Part shown: piece after piece, positions 52,178-64,000 of the stretch
Position numbering within the stretch: the first letter of the stretch is position 1
Layout of the letters: each line of letters opens with the position of its first letter
Assembly: GCF_026213295.1 (NCBI RefSeq)
Contig: NC_079432.1
Location: 11,619,312-11,683,311, forward strand
Reading direction: 5' to 3'
From: Gadus chalcogrammus
Lineage: Eukaryota; Chordata; Actinopteri; Gadiformes; Gadidae
Length of the DNA: 64,000 nt
Made by a program: the position numbers and the translations under genes
The notes under the pieces: model-generated
The model's database searches: none
The model's input: the letters and a program-made list of their open reading frames with translations, nothing else
Told to the model about the DNA's origin: nothing

Positions 52178-54802
52178 GGTGGCATGAAGGCACTCAAGTC
52201 ACATACCCAGAGTGGCTTCATTAATACATTAAGCAGGAAACACTGGGACAGAAGTCATCAATACAGTATAGTCATTATCGCTGTATTGGCCTTAAAATCT
52301 GTGATATCGATGCTCCGTTATCCTCCTTTGGATAAGATACCCAATTTCAAAAGAGTCCATTTAAAAAGAGTCCTTCATTAAAAAAAGGTATTTGCAATGA
52401 GTTGCACTTGAAACATGACACAAAACCCATTATTAAATCAGGGGATGTATGAATAATGACACTATGTTGTTTTTAATGAACACACCTTCTTGAGAGCGTA
52501 CTTGGGGTCACCGGGCATCACCAGGATGATCTTGCCATCCCAGAACTCTGCCACCACCCGCTCCTTCTTCCAGCCCTGCAGCAGACAACAGCATGCTGGG
52601 GGGTTAGATGGTGTACACATCAAATGGAAACCCTGAAGAAAATATAAATGTAATAGCGTAACACTCTATGTGCTTCATTAAATCCAGGGTGGAAAATTAG
52701 GCATGGCTCCTCCGCCCAACAGCAGCACTTACAATTATTTGTGGCTTTAAGTGGCTACAAAGAAAAGCATCTGCTTAACTACTAAATTTACTGTGAAGTG
52801 TAATTATTCTCATCATGAAGATTTAAGGTTGCTTCTGGTGTACCAGACTTGTGACTGGGTACAATCAGCCCTAGCGCCCCCTCATGGCGGTGGAAGGGCA
52901 ACGCACCACAAACTTGATGCTGTCGAGGAAGCGCTGGTGGAACTGGTTGTGCTGGAACTTGTCCTCCGGGCTGTCTGCACTGTACACCATCCCACAGGAC
53001 TCGCAGCTGGCTGCCCCGAACTCCTTCTGACCCGCATCCTGGGGGGAGGGGGGGGATAAAAGAGACATGAGATACTCGCAATACTTAAGGGCGAGTGGGA
53101 ATGGCGGGAGGAGAATTAACGTTAAAGGATGGCGATAACATTTGGATTTCAGCGTTGGGCACGCACACGGCTATGTAAATGTATGCTTGTGCAGCAAGTT
53201 TTTTTAAAACTTGATCCCTAGAATGCTGTGTGTTTTCCAGGTTGCGGTATTTACATGAAACATGTGCCAGGGATGTAAATAAATATTGGAAAATCGTCAA
53301 ATGAAACCTGTTGGAAAGAGAAAGTGGACTGTAACACATCACCCTACTCATCAACGCACAACCATTATCCAACCAGCCAGTGTCGACAAAAACATGTTTT
53401 CTAGCTTTTGTTTATTTTCATGTGCTCTGGTGCAACTGTATTGGTGCGATGAAATCCGAAACCCAACACAAAATCCAAGCGTGCCGATCTTCACCAAGCC
53501 AACCTTTGAAATGAAACGTATGTAAACACTTGATGAAGGAATACATACAATAATGAGCTGGTCGTCGTCGTCCTGCTTCTGCCTCTTGCGTCGCACGCTA
53601 CGCTCCCTGGGCAGCGAGGAGGCGGCAGGCTGCAGCGCCACCGCTGTGCCAGCCGTGTCGCTGCGTGCTGCGGGGGACTTCAGAGCCGACAGCTTCAGTG
53701 ACCTGAAAGATATGGTAACAATTAGACTCATCAATCAATCCAACAATTGTCTCTTCGGAGGAAAAAGCCACAGAACAGTTGGGAGGATTCTGATTTGGAC
53801 AAAAATGATGGCAGCAATCTGCAGGAAAATGTTTCCGCCTCAAGAGGTAGATACGACGAGGAGCCTAATTCGCTGACCTTTTTGCAGATGAGCCAAAGAT
53901 GGGATACACGGTTGGAGTTTCTGATGGGGAAAAGTTTCAATATCAGCAATGTTGGCGGAAACTTTGAAATCTCAATAAGACCACCAAAAGGACATGGACA
54001 TAGCTCTGAAATATCCAAGGGCATCACTGCGGTTTCAAAAAAGCAAAACAAAAGGTTTAATCAAATAGTAGTTTACCAGGGACTGGGCTACAGATACCAG
54101 CAGAAGGGTTCCCATCACTGTGGTCAAAGACGGGGGCTGAGCAGTCATCATCCTCCTCAAGACATTCATTTAAAAAAGGAAAATATAACAATTACTATGG
54201 GCAATAGGTGCAATAATAATAACAGATAGTGAAACCCGGTCATCAAACCTGTGTCATCAAAACCTCATCCAGTCAACATGTTTCTTCAACGTAGGAACAT
54301 AGAAAAAATACGTTCTAAGGAATTGTAAGACTAACACTACCTGGCATTGTTTAGATGTCGTTAGTGGCTGCATTATAGAAGCCACTAAACTGGACAAAAA
54401 TCCAAGTTTATCTACCTGTGTGTTGGTGCTTGAGGCTGTGGGCGCCGGACTGGCTGTCGGGGACCTCCACAAAATGAGCTTGATTTCCTTGGTTATTCCG
54501 TATTTCTGAGAAAGCACATCAGGTGAACTGGTGGTTGAGAAAGAGACAGATATTACTTAGACAATGCATTGGTCCTCTACGCTGATCCTCTACAGGTGTA
54601 TTATGTGAGAGCACATTCAGCTCGAGACATGCAGGCACCTTAGAAGCCCCAGGGACCCCGGTGGGCTCAGGTCAGAGTCGGCCCAGTCCAGCGGGTCGTA
54701 CTTGTCTCTGCCTCCCTCCTTGCTGACCCCATGGCCTGCTCCGTGTTGGCCTGGCGGCGTGAAGCTCTGCTGATGGGAAACCAGACCCAAGAATGTAGTG
54801 AC

Positions 54803-54833
<31 letters not shown>

Positions 54834-57179
54834 ATTACCCCCTGTATTTATTTATATAAGCAAAATTGTTCCTCTGGCTAATTTTGTAAGAGACTAATCC
54901 AGTATATGAGTGCATACAAAGATGAGAACAGTTTCAATTTCATTCACTATCAGCACAATTGTGCTCATAAACAGAGTCTACTGAATTCGGATCCGATTCA
55001 GTTTGATAAGAAGAATCTTCAATGGCAATGTCATTACGTCATTTCATGCACTGACGGCTCTCAGAGTTTGAGAACTCAGGGCAGGCCCGGTAATACGTTT
55101 ATTAAGGGTTCCATTGATCCACTACCCATTAGGAGCTACTAACTAGCCTTCTCTTACCACTTCAGCTACTTTCTGCTGCGGGCGCTCAGGAGAGAGCGTT
55201 TGGTCGGGGGCCACAGCTTCCTGCTTGGGCCTCTTTGCCTCAGTCTTTGGTGGGGCCACGGTGGCCTTGCTCTGGGCTGGGGCCGGCTTAGACCTGGGGG
55301 TGGCCTTCTTGTACATGGAGGTGGGCCTCTTGCCCGTGCTAAAGAAGGCGGCGCCCACAAAGAGCTTGGGCTTGATCTTCACACTACTGAAGATGATGTT
55401 GATGCTATTCTTAGGCTCTGTGGGTTTGACCGACGATGTTGGCACCAGAACAGCACTGTCCAATAAAGAATACATCCAAAAAATTAAACAGCAGTGAAAA
55501 ATAAATAAAAATCGATTCACATGACATTCAAAATTCTTATTTTTCCAATACTCTGAAGTTTTTAAAATCTGAAAAACGACATTATCTTATACACAAACAC
55601 TTTACTCTGCTTTCATGCCGTAATTTGCTACACCACCTTTCTTAGCAACAGCGGACTGGAATAGATCCTGAAATTAGCAACCCTATTTACTGAATCAGCA
55701 ATGATTTTTTAATTCAATCGTGATCCCTATAAATCGAGATCGAAACGTGAGATACCAAAAGGTACACCATCTGTAATATCATATCAGCATGATACATGCA
55801 ACACCGCAACCATCTCATCTTATTTGAAAGCATATAATAATGGACTTTGAAACAAACAAAAACAGATATTTATTTAGGGTGTGTGACAGATATATAGAAT
55901 GAGTTTCAAACCTGCTGCTCAGATTCTTCAGAGAGATCCTCTTGGGAGGGGCCATGTAGCTCTTCATGGCCCTCTTGACGTCGCTGGCCGACGCCGTCCC
56001 CTTCTTCCTCTGCTTTGCTCCCACGCTGGGCTTTGGCTTCTTGGCCACTTGCTGCTTGGGAGGAGGAGGCGGAGGAAGAGCGGGAGCAGCAGAAACGCCC
56101 TTGAGCTCCTTCACCAGCTTCCTCTCCAGTGGGGTGAGGTAGAGGGGCTTCTGCGTGCCGTAGAAGGAGCTAGCCACCATGCCGTGTTTCTGGGGAGATT
56201 TAGCTGGGGAGCCTTGAGGAAGGTAGAGGAGTAGGTCAGGTTAGTAACGGTCTTAACCATCATAAGGCACTGATACTCCATAGAAATAATAATAATAATG
56301 GATTGAATTTATATAGCGCTTTCCTAGACACTCAAAGACGCTTTAACAGGGAAGGGGGAACCTCACTAACCACCACCAGTGTGTAGCACCCACTTTGGTA
56401 ATACCAGCTGTACTGTCGGATAGCAAAGCTCAAGTGACTAATGTGCATCACATTAGTCAAAACCAATCATTGCCAATCATTTCATTGTAGCAGAAGCAGT
56501 GCACAGATTTATTCAAGCAAAGTCCACGACCATGTCGTCGTCGTCGTCCCCCCCCGCCGGCAGGGGAGGACCACACATTGCTACCTGTTCTGTGGGAAAC
56601 ACTGTACAGGCCGCAACTAGAGAGGTTGGCTACCGTGCAGCACCCTGTGCCCATGATGTACCCGCCTACCTGGTGGAGAGTGCATGGGTTTCCGCGGGGA
56701 GGGGCTGTTTTCCTTTCCTGGTGTGATGGGCTGATTCTTCCTCACGGGGGACTGCCGGAGCCTGGTCGACCTCTGCTTCACAGGGGAGGCCTGCTTCGCC
56801 TCTCCTCTCTTAGCCGTCAGACTTAAGGAAAGAAAGTCCATTTAAATACGAGTATGAGAATTAATTCAATATTGGGAGTCAATTCTCTAGGTTCCCCTGC
56901 TCAGGGTATTAGGGGAATTGACATGGTCTCAACTGAAGCTTTAGAGAACTTTGGTTATATATAGAAAATATACATAGAAATATACAGAGAATTGCTAAAC
57001 AGTAAAATGTTTTTATGCCCAAGCTTATGAATGGCTAAGTTCAGTAAAATATCAAGGATGATTAAGGTTAGGCATTGTAAGTTCAAAAGGTCAAGTACAA
57101 GGCATAGTCCGGTTGGAAAGGCTCACCTGGCCAGGTCAACGGAAGAGTGTTTCCGCTTCCTAGTGGTTTGAGGCATCAT
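50622..57179 (-). CDS. esco2: N-acetyltransferase ESCO2 (establishment of cohesion)
   Basis: Coding exons in transcript order: 57127-57179, 56670-56821, 55912-56212, 55158-55455, 54639-54769, 54416-54527, 53549-53692, 52907-53038, 52486-52575, 51932-52075, 51277-51461 and 50622-50754; 624 residues against about 601 in human. ESCO2 acetylates SMC3 in S phase to lock sister-chromatid cohesion. Seen: basic start [14 protein letters not shown] motif at 54-56; [16 protein letters not shown] (85-100) and [19 protein letters not shown] (about 202-219), like the conserved replication-factor-binding boxes; C2H2 finger (C409, C412, H427, H431); [21 protein letters not shown] (559-564); acetyl-CoA loop RRKGIAS (568-574); FSDPTPDG and [12 protein letters not shown]. 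The exon-7 acceptor is set by phase (see findings). The start uses the first of two adjacent ATGs. Convergent with pbk, divergent from ccdc25. Confidence 0.95.
52083..52174. repeat. (CA)n microsatellite abutting an esco2 acceptor
   Basis: About 46 units. In the esco2 sense it is (TG)n ending about eight bases before the AG of the exon 51932-52075, taking the place of the polypyrimidine tract. Confidence 0.95.
54801..54829. repeat. (CA)n microsatellite near an esco2 acceptor
   Basis: About 14 units; (TG)n in the esco2 sense, 31 bases upstream of the exon 54639-54769. Confidence 0.95.
56285..56398. repeat. Fish interspersed repeat (TTTATATAGCGCTTT...CAAAGACGCTTT type)
   Basis: Starts after an ATA run and continues through AGGGAAGGGGGAACCTCACT and CACCACCAGTGTGTAGCACC, wording found in many dispersed teleost copies (recalled, not searched). 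It is in an esco2 intron and related to the copy at 23196-23300. Confidence 0.6.
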
Positions 57180-58089
57180 TTTAACAAGCCCCACGTCTAC
57201 TCACAACCGAAACACCTACAATAAAAACAGCAATTATAAACTTACGGATATCAGGCATGAATGGGAAAGCAAAAGACACATATTCAAAAGTACGAAGTAA
57301 ATAACATAACAGGCCTGACATTGCATTTTAAACTAGCTTCGTAAGTATCCAGACTAAATATTAATATTTTCTAACAGATGAATACTATAGCGTTCGTAAT
57401 GTGACCTTCATGCTACATGTGGAGTCGAACACCACTGGTGAGCTAGCTCCGGGTTCCTAGGCTAATTGGCGGGATGACTCAAAACCATCTAACACACACA
57501 ACGAGGTGTACAAACGAAAGAGCATCACCAACTAAAAGCATTGGCGCTACATATACTAATACATTAAATACAAGTTATATACAAAAAGGCTTGCCAGATC
57601 CTTGGCGCGTTAACGTTTCATGTCAATCAACTGTTACCTAAGTTAGCGCCACAATCACTCAAAGTGCATTAAGATGCGCAAAAACGAAATAATCGATTAG
57701 TATGGTGTGAATGGAAAAGCATTTGACCTATTATGAGAACTCCTTATAGTCGAGCGCAAGACACATATATCCAGACAGTATAGTGGTTCTCTGCAGGTAT
57801 CCTGCAGCCTCCTGACTTCTAATCACAACTCGCCTTCAATGTTTTGAAGCGCGCGCGTTCAGAGCTGTGCAGAGGAAGTCTGTCATCAGGGTTTGTAAAC
57901 AACTTCCGGGGTCACGTTGACGTGCGAAACACACACCGCGGATCCGACAGGGTTGGAGCTCTATGGGCTGAAGTTATTGCAATTTTTTGATTATGAATAC
58001 ACAAAATTAGTGCTTCCACATAAAAAGTATTAATACTTAATATAAACCGTCGTGTCGTCGTCAAAAAGTTTGCCTCATTTTTACTCAAG
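57180..58089. promoter_or_regulatory. Divergent esco2/ccdc25 promoter interval
   Basis: 910 bp between the two start codons. On the minus strand an acceptor-like TTGTAG lies about 50 bases before the esco2 ATG, suggesting a non-coding first exon further out. At 57842-57857 TTTTGAA is followed by GCGCGCGCG, which in the esco2 sense is a GC-rich CDE-like block directly before a CHR-like TTCAAAA. ACTTCCGG at about 57902-57909 is a perfect ETS core (CCGGAAGT reversed), and TGACGT-like sequence is at about 57917. These suit a housekeeping/cell-cycle bidirectional promoter; the exact starts are unknown. Confidence 0.5.
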
Positions 58090-60609
58090 ATGGTGTTTTA
58101 TTTTCTAAGTGCCGGTAGGTAATGTCAAAGACAGCTAACTAGCCATAGGGAAAAGAGCTTCAGTGACTCTAGTCAGACTGCAGGGAAATTTGAATAAAAG
58201 GGAATGCTGTAATTTAATAATATTTATGTATGCCATTTATTAAATGCAGCTTATGTTTACAAAATGAATTGCGGCATGATAATAACAACGTTTTTTGTAC
58301 TCTCTTTAGTGGTGAACCCTGCCTACACAATCTATATGGGAAAGGACAAATACGAAAGTAAATATAGCTTCTTATTGTATTCTTATGTCAAAGCGTAACA
58401 TTTTGTGTGATAATACAATAGCTTTAGTTCTTCCTGTAACGTGAACCTGTTATCTTTAAACAGATGAAGACCTAATCAAGTATGGATGGCCTGAGGACAT
58501 TTGGTAAGAGATTTACATTATGTTTTTTGGAAGGAAGTGACGTGTTTTATGTATTTTGAAATTTTATACCCAGGGGTATATTTAGTCTTTTCTTAGGCTG
58601 TTGCTAAACAGTCATTGTTTTTGGATCTAGGTTTCATGTGGATAAACTTTCTTCTGCGCACGTGTACCTGAGGATGCAGAAGGTGACAAGACCAAATATA
58701 CAGTGAAAATAAAATGTAGATGATGATGATGATACTTGTAGTGGTGATACTTTACTATAGATCATTCTCATTTACATTACTGTTAAGTTCCCTTTATCAT
58801 TTAATGATTAATTAGATGTTTTGTTTTTCTTCTAGGGTCTAACCATCGACGACATTCCCAAGGAGGTTTTGATTGACTGTGCACAGCTTGTGAAAAACAA
58901 CAGTATCCAAGGTGAAAATATAAAATGTGGATCGACCACATTTTGAACTTAACTTGGCTTTAGTTTAATGTTGTTACAGCTGCCCTTTCTTTTTGATGGA
59001 GTTTGCAGAATAATATATGAGAAAGCACCGTTATGTCTCCCCAGCCCATAATATTTTATTGATGAGGGTAACGGATATCTCTCAGCCCTACACTGCTGAC
59101 TATGGGGTTTATATGCATCGCAGGCTGTAAGATGAACAACATCAACGTTGTGTACACACCGTGGGCCAACCTGAAGAAGACTGGAGAGATGGACGTGGGA
59201 CAGATCGGCTTCTTCCGACAGAAAGAGGTCAGTCGAGGCGGTTGCAATGATTATGGTTTCACAAGAGATGGCCCTGTCTCTTATGTTTTGTTTTCTCGTA
59301 GCCTAAACATGACACTCTTAACCTACGCTTTTTGTCCCCATCTGATTCACCGCACCATATTCTCGCTTTAATTCGCGTCCGTCATCCCCTTGCATGTCAA
59401 AACAACTTATTTTACTGAATTACTGAACCCATAATGGGCTGTTGTCATTTGTCAACACCAGCACATCAAAACTGTTCAACTCTGTGCTCGCCGCATCCCG
59501 GCAACAGGTGAAGCTGGTGTCTGTGGAGAAGAAGATCAACGAGATCGTCAACAGACTGGAGAAGACGAAGGACGAGCGCCACCCGGACCTGGCGGCGGAG
59601 CGGGCCACCCGCGACCAGGAGGAGCGCAACGAGAAGAAGGCCGTGCTCCAGGAGACGAAGAAACGCGAGAAGGACGAGGTGAAGAAGAAGAAGGAGGTGG
59701 AGGAACTCAGGTGGGCATGTGGCGACGAGAGGCGCGCCGTTGTCGTGGTTGTTGTTGTTGTTGTTGTCGTAAGCTGAAACAATGACTCATGGGCTTCTCT
59801 GTCCCGTTTGAATTTGATTGATGCTTTCAATGCCTGTTGTTTTTTCCAAAGCTTAACTTTAACAGAAAAGTACAGCTAAATAATATATTCTGAAGAAACA
59901 ATGTGCTTTAATTTGAAATGTTTCCTCTTTGGCAGGAATTACACTTCCCTCATGACGGGTGACAACATGACAACAAATGAGGTAAGACTTTTAATATATA
60001 TCCCTTTTTGAAGTAAAGACTGTGTTTCAGTATTCAAGCTATTGTGTATTATTCCTGTATATAATTTAACAATGATATAAAATATTGCCCTTCCGGTCTA
60101 AAAGCATTTGTTTGGGTCAAATAACCGTATCTGAGTATTTAACTGTACTATTTCCACTCTAAAATAATTAGGCTCTAGACAAAAAAGCAATTACGCATGG
60201 ATAGGGATTTGCCCGCTTCATCTTTCATACATTTACCGTTTCATTTCTGGCCACGGTGAAGAGCCCATGGAGCAGGCCGATGATGGACTATCTTCTTTAG
60301 TATTATAGAGATCCACAAATGCCCCTAAATTAGTGGTGAGAAGTCATTTCCCTGCCCTCATCCAGAATCACCAACAAGGAACCGCGAATGCAAGCACAGG
60401 TGTAGGCGCCCCTGTGTATATACCCACGGCTATAGAGGCTAGGACAGAGCAGGATAAATCACAGTAAACGTTGATTCGCAAGAGTGCATATTATTAAATC
60501 TTCATAGAGAGCTTAGCGTTGCAACAAGGACCCCTTGAGCTTGAACCTTAACATCACTTTGTTTTTGTGTCTTCTGCAGGAGGCTTACGATTCTGATGAT
60601 TTCATGTAA
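58090..60609 (+). CDS. ccdc25: Coiled-coil domain-containing protein 25 (NFACT-R / DUF814 family)
   Basis: Nine coding exons: 58090-58114, 58310-58357, 58464-58503, 58631-58682, 58836-58911, 59124-59227, 59508-59710, 59936-59981 and 60580-60609 (TAA), giving 207 residues against 208 in human. Seen: MVFYFLSA start, [39 protein letters not shown] (the DUF814/NFACT-R core, as in yeast Jlp2), [28 protein letters not shown], a Lys/Glu-rich coiled coil from about residue 118 to 183, and the acidic tail AYDSDDFM. In human, CCDC25 was reported as a membrane sensor of extracellular-trap DNA; the ancient NFACT-R fold suggests an RNA- or translation-linked role. All phases agree. A (GTT)n run follows the seventh donor. 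Confidence 0.97.
59745..59768. repeat. (GTT)n repeat in ccdc25 intron 7
   Basis: About eight units, 35 bases after the donor. Confidence 0.85.
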
Positions 60610-60980
60610 AGCGCTGTACACCACGCGAGACGGGAGACATCCCGCTTGGGGAATCAACAAAACCCATTGTTGGGGCACTCCCCCACCTGCTCTGCCCAAC
60701 GGTGCATGGACATCGTACAAAGACCAACCCATACTTTTTCCAGCTGGACACTTGCAGCAGCAATAGAGCCAAGGTCAGAGAGGGACTGCCGTCGAGACCC
60801 TGGTCTGTCTGCTCACTGGCTCAGACATCAAAGAAAAAGCATCTTGTTGGACCCACATAGGAGATGGCACTCTATAAAGCAACACAGGCGAGCTTGTTTG
60901 ACACAGGGCTGATGTCAGTGCCTAACCAACAGGCCAATTTGAATGGCCTTTTGGTTAGACGCAAACTACAATAAAATGAT
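60610..60980 (+). other. ccdc25: ccdc25 3' UTR with poly(A) signal at 60970-60975
   Basis: No coding signal after the stop; AATAAA at 60970-60975. Confidence 0.6.
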
Positions 60981-63900
60981 TCATCCACCATCTTATTGAT
61001 GCATAGACACACACAATAGGTGTTAGTGACCCTCCTGGCCTCAAATCATTTTTAATTTAAAGATGATTTGCATGTTGAGCTCGCATTTCAAAATAAACTT
61101 AAAACATCTGACGTAAAGATTAGAATAAAACTGCTTTGGTGTTCTCCTTCTCATTGTCAATTTCATCCGGCCGCAAGTCAGGTAATTTGTTTTTTATTTT
61201 TCAAATACAATTTTAGAGAAAGCGTAGAAATACAATTGTTTCACGCACTTCAAACATTTCATAGAAAAAATAGACGCTCAGTCACGAGATGCATTTTTAG
61301 AGTTTCAAATAAAAGTCATAAACATAACAGAGAAGGAACCAAATCTTTCCTCTCATGCCTTATCAGAGAACCACCAATGTAGCTATATTTATTGATTAAC
61401 CTTAGCTGCTCCATCATATAGTATAGTGTAAAACCAAGGAACTCTGTTGTGGTTATGTGTGGACTCACAGCTCCAAGTCCAATGACCTCCGTCCGTCAGA
61501 TGGCTACTTACGTACGTACATGCGCTCTGGAAAGCTGGTGGAACTACTTTCTCGCATTTTCATCTGCTTGTGTCTGTGCCAAAAAATAAAACCTACCAAT
61601 TCAACGTATGTAAATGTTTGGAAATGATTTTCCTTTGAGCAGCCAGGTTTTACAACAGTATCTCAAAAGTATCTTGAGTTTTTTTATTTATGATTTTTTT
61701 TCCGTCTACCGATGTGTTGAGGGTCCAGGCATTATAAGGTTTTTCCTGTCCTTGTAGAGATGGCAAGTACCATATTCCTGTATCCACAAAGCCATAGTTT
61801 GAATAGGTAGCCGCTTTCCCAGTTTGCTTCCTGGTTTGAATTTGTTGACGCAATTGATTGTGTGTTTTCCTATATTTCATAAATGCTACGTTATCTTCAG
61901 GGTTTATTGGTTGCTCGGCAGCCCAAGGCACACAGTTTATTGATTGTATTCTTGGAAAAATCTAATGATCTTTCTCTCTGGGCCCTAGTACAGATTAGTT
62001 ATTGATTAACATGAATAAAACCACTCAAACGGTCAAATTACAGGAACAGAAAGTTACTTTACCCTATTATTGTTGTGTGTAAACGGTCCGTTAGACGGAT
62101 AACATTCCTTATCTCGCTGCAGACGCCCTCCAAAGTTAACCGAACACATAACTTTATGTGTTCAGCAGATGGTAAGGACTTAGACGCTTATGCAAGAATA
62201 CAACTTGGTGACAGGTTTCAACAAACATTTGAAAAGCAACTACTCAACTTGGATTCTCTTTTAGACAATAATTAGGATTTAAGCTGGGTTGTAGGCAGCA
62301 CAAAGTATGGTGAATCGCTCTGTTTGTCTCCCCACTAATCCTAGCTTGGGCTGTGTGAGCAACCTCAAGACAGCCGAGTTTCCATTGTTGAAAATGGGTT
62401 TAATGCTTGAGTTTGACTCCTAATGAACCCAGAGCTTCAACATTTTCCGGGGAATTATAGGGCTTTATTTGTTTTATGTCTAAATATTTTGGATGGAATT
62501 TACATTTTGTTACGTTGCTATGGAACGAAATTGCATACCGTTCGTTTGCTGTTTCCGTTTCACTGAAGAGTGTAAACAGTTTTCTTTAGCCATTTTCTGT
62601 GGTAGGCATGCCAAAATAAATTTAGTCTCATCCAACACATTGCTGCTTTGAACCACCAGGGGGTGCAAAGAGTCTTTTGCATTTGACTCAAGACAGAAAA
62701 GACAGGAGGGTGTTAAAGCATGTACAATGTCTTAAGATAAACAAAAGCATGTAAGAAGTTTATCTTATGTCTAAAATGAGATATATTTCTATGAACAAGC
62801 TCTGGAATAACAGTTCTTTATTTTGCTACTAATGTCACCCTTTTTAATGAAGTTATAATGGGTAACTACATGCAAAGATGAAAGTCAAAAGAACATCTGG
62901 AATTTGCTTCGTCATTGTCCCTGTTTGTGACTGAGGATTAATGGAGTCCACTTGCTATTTCGGTCTGCCTCTCGAGACTTTTGTACATGGAAAAAGTGTA
63001 TACAGAAACAACCCTGGCCCATATTGGTGTTTGTCAGTGTGTATCAGAGTATTTATTAGCATTGCCTTCCATTGCTCCAAATAAATACAGTGCTTTAGGG
63101 CATGTCGACACATTCTGTAAAGAGAGGATTATTTTCTACTAAAATGTATTCACAATCACAAATAAAATGTTTTAATATGAATTTGTTGAGGTCCCGTGTT
63201 CTGGACGGGTTAATGCCTACTTCCTAAGACCAACCATGGATGTTATTTCCACCGCATTTTATGCATGATGTGTCCCTGAAGTCTCACGTGGTAAATTTGC
63301 TGTCTGTCATCGCCACTTAACCTTTTTGAGTGCGGAGGGTACGAACAAAGTATGCTTTGTAAGGCTGGCCACCTTCAACTTCAATTGGTGTTTTTAATGT
63401 GTTTTTTATGGTGCTCTCTTGATTCCCTTCCTAGGTGATTATGCATGATGATTTTACGTTACCAAGCCTATTAACCTCTGGAAAGAAGGTAAACCAAGCA
63501 TAACATTGTGCTTCTTGGGCTTTACTGGTGACTTTAAAACCAAAATAAGTCAAGGGCTTCTTAGATTCGCTAAGATCCACTTTGCTAGCAGAAGTCGTAC
63601 AAAACTGTCTCCAAATACAATATCAAATGCTGTACTTTCCCCAAAGAGCAAAAGGCTACACCAATCAACCAGGGTAATGGTGTTGGTGGTGGCAGTGGGC
63701 ATGTCCTAGCAGTCAAGCGAACCGAATTGGGAGAGAGGGAGCTTGTGGTGAGCATTTCCAGCTCGGTTGCTGACATTTATTTCCATATTTATGGGGAGAA
63801 GTGACGAGATGTCCTTCCAAACACCCATAACTTGCCATACCTCGTATGTTACACATGTGGGTGTGTGCGTGAGATCCAGACTTGGCTCTAGAATTCAGCC

Positions 63901-64000
63901 GGCCTCCTTAATAATGTTCGTCATTTTCAGCAGAAGGCAAACACTTTCTGCACGTTAAAGGGTGTATTTCCCACAATGCAAGGTAGAAAACCTCCAAAAA
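60981..64000. other. Right flank: no assignable gene
   Basis: AT-rich sequence. Two short frames (minus 61650-61931, plus 62075-62275) have no similarity I recognise and no clear splice context. No long microsatellites occur here, unlike the rest of the window. Confidence 0.55.

Noticed and set aside
53598..54051. Minus-strand frames of 81 and 106 codons around the esco2 LSALKSP exon
   Set aside because: They run through the acceptor or intron in a frame that conflicts with the conserved C-terminal exons.
62075..62275. 66-codon plus-strand frame
   Set aside because: Short, no similarity recognised, AT-rich flank; not distinguishable from chance.

Overview
The window is vertebrate genomic DNA, most likely from a teleost fish. 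It has spliced genes with GT-AG introns, GC-rich coding exons set in AT-rich introns, fish-type interspersed repeats (Tc1/mariner, Harbinger, BEL/Pao, LINE, tRNA-derived SINE) and a very large load of AC/AG dinucleotide arrays. That load resembles gadiform (cod-like) genomes, but the species is an inference. Nothing prokaryotic or CRISPR-like is present.

Four genes can be rebuilt exon by exon with agreeing splice phases: scara5 (+, C-terminal nine coding exons, 13121-39164), pbk (+, complete, 44864-49185), esco2 (-, complete, 50622-57179) and ccdc25 (+, complete, 58090-60609). Order and relative orientation match human 8p21 (SCARA5, PBK, ESCO2, CCDC25, inverted), so this is an ancient microsyntenic block. 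pbk and esco2 converge tail to tail. esco2 and ccdc25 diverge from a shared interval of about 0.9 kb with GC-rich motifs.

Layout: 1-13120 has no recognisable exon and is microsatellites, a minisatellite and a LINE remnant; it is probably scara5 intron or 5' flank, because the exons for the cytoplasmic tail and membrane segment are missing. 13121-39164 is scara5, whose largest intron (21899-29642) holds a decayed Harbinger transposon (22297 to about 24300) abutting a 3'-truncated BEL/Pao retrotransposon (24310-27471). 39165-42060 is the probable scara5 3' UTR. 42060-44440 is intergenic. 44440-49700 is pbk, with a Tc1-like element in its last intron. 49700-57200 is esco2. 57180-58089 is the esco2/ccdc25 divergent interval. 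58090-60980 is ccdc25 and its 3' UTR. 61000-64000 has no assignable gene.

Functionally, pbk (mitotic MAPKK-like kinase) and esco2 (S-phase cohesin acetyltransferase) are proliferation genes, and both show CHR/CDE-like sequence near their 5' ends. scara5 is a class A scavenger/ferritin receptor. ccdc25 is an NFACT-R (DUF814) family protein. I found no new multi-gene system. The points most worth a second look are microsatellites that replace the polypyrimidine tract at constitutive, frame-preserving exons of esco2 and scara5, a cluster of three hairpins between the convergent pbk and esco2 ends, and the missing PDZ-ligand tail on pbk.
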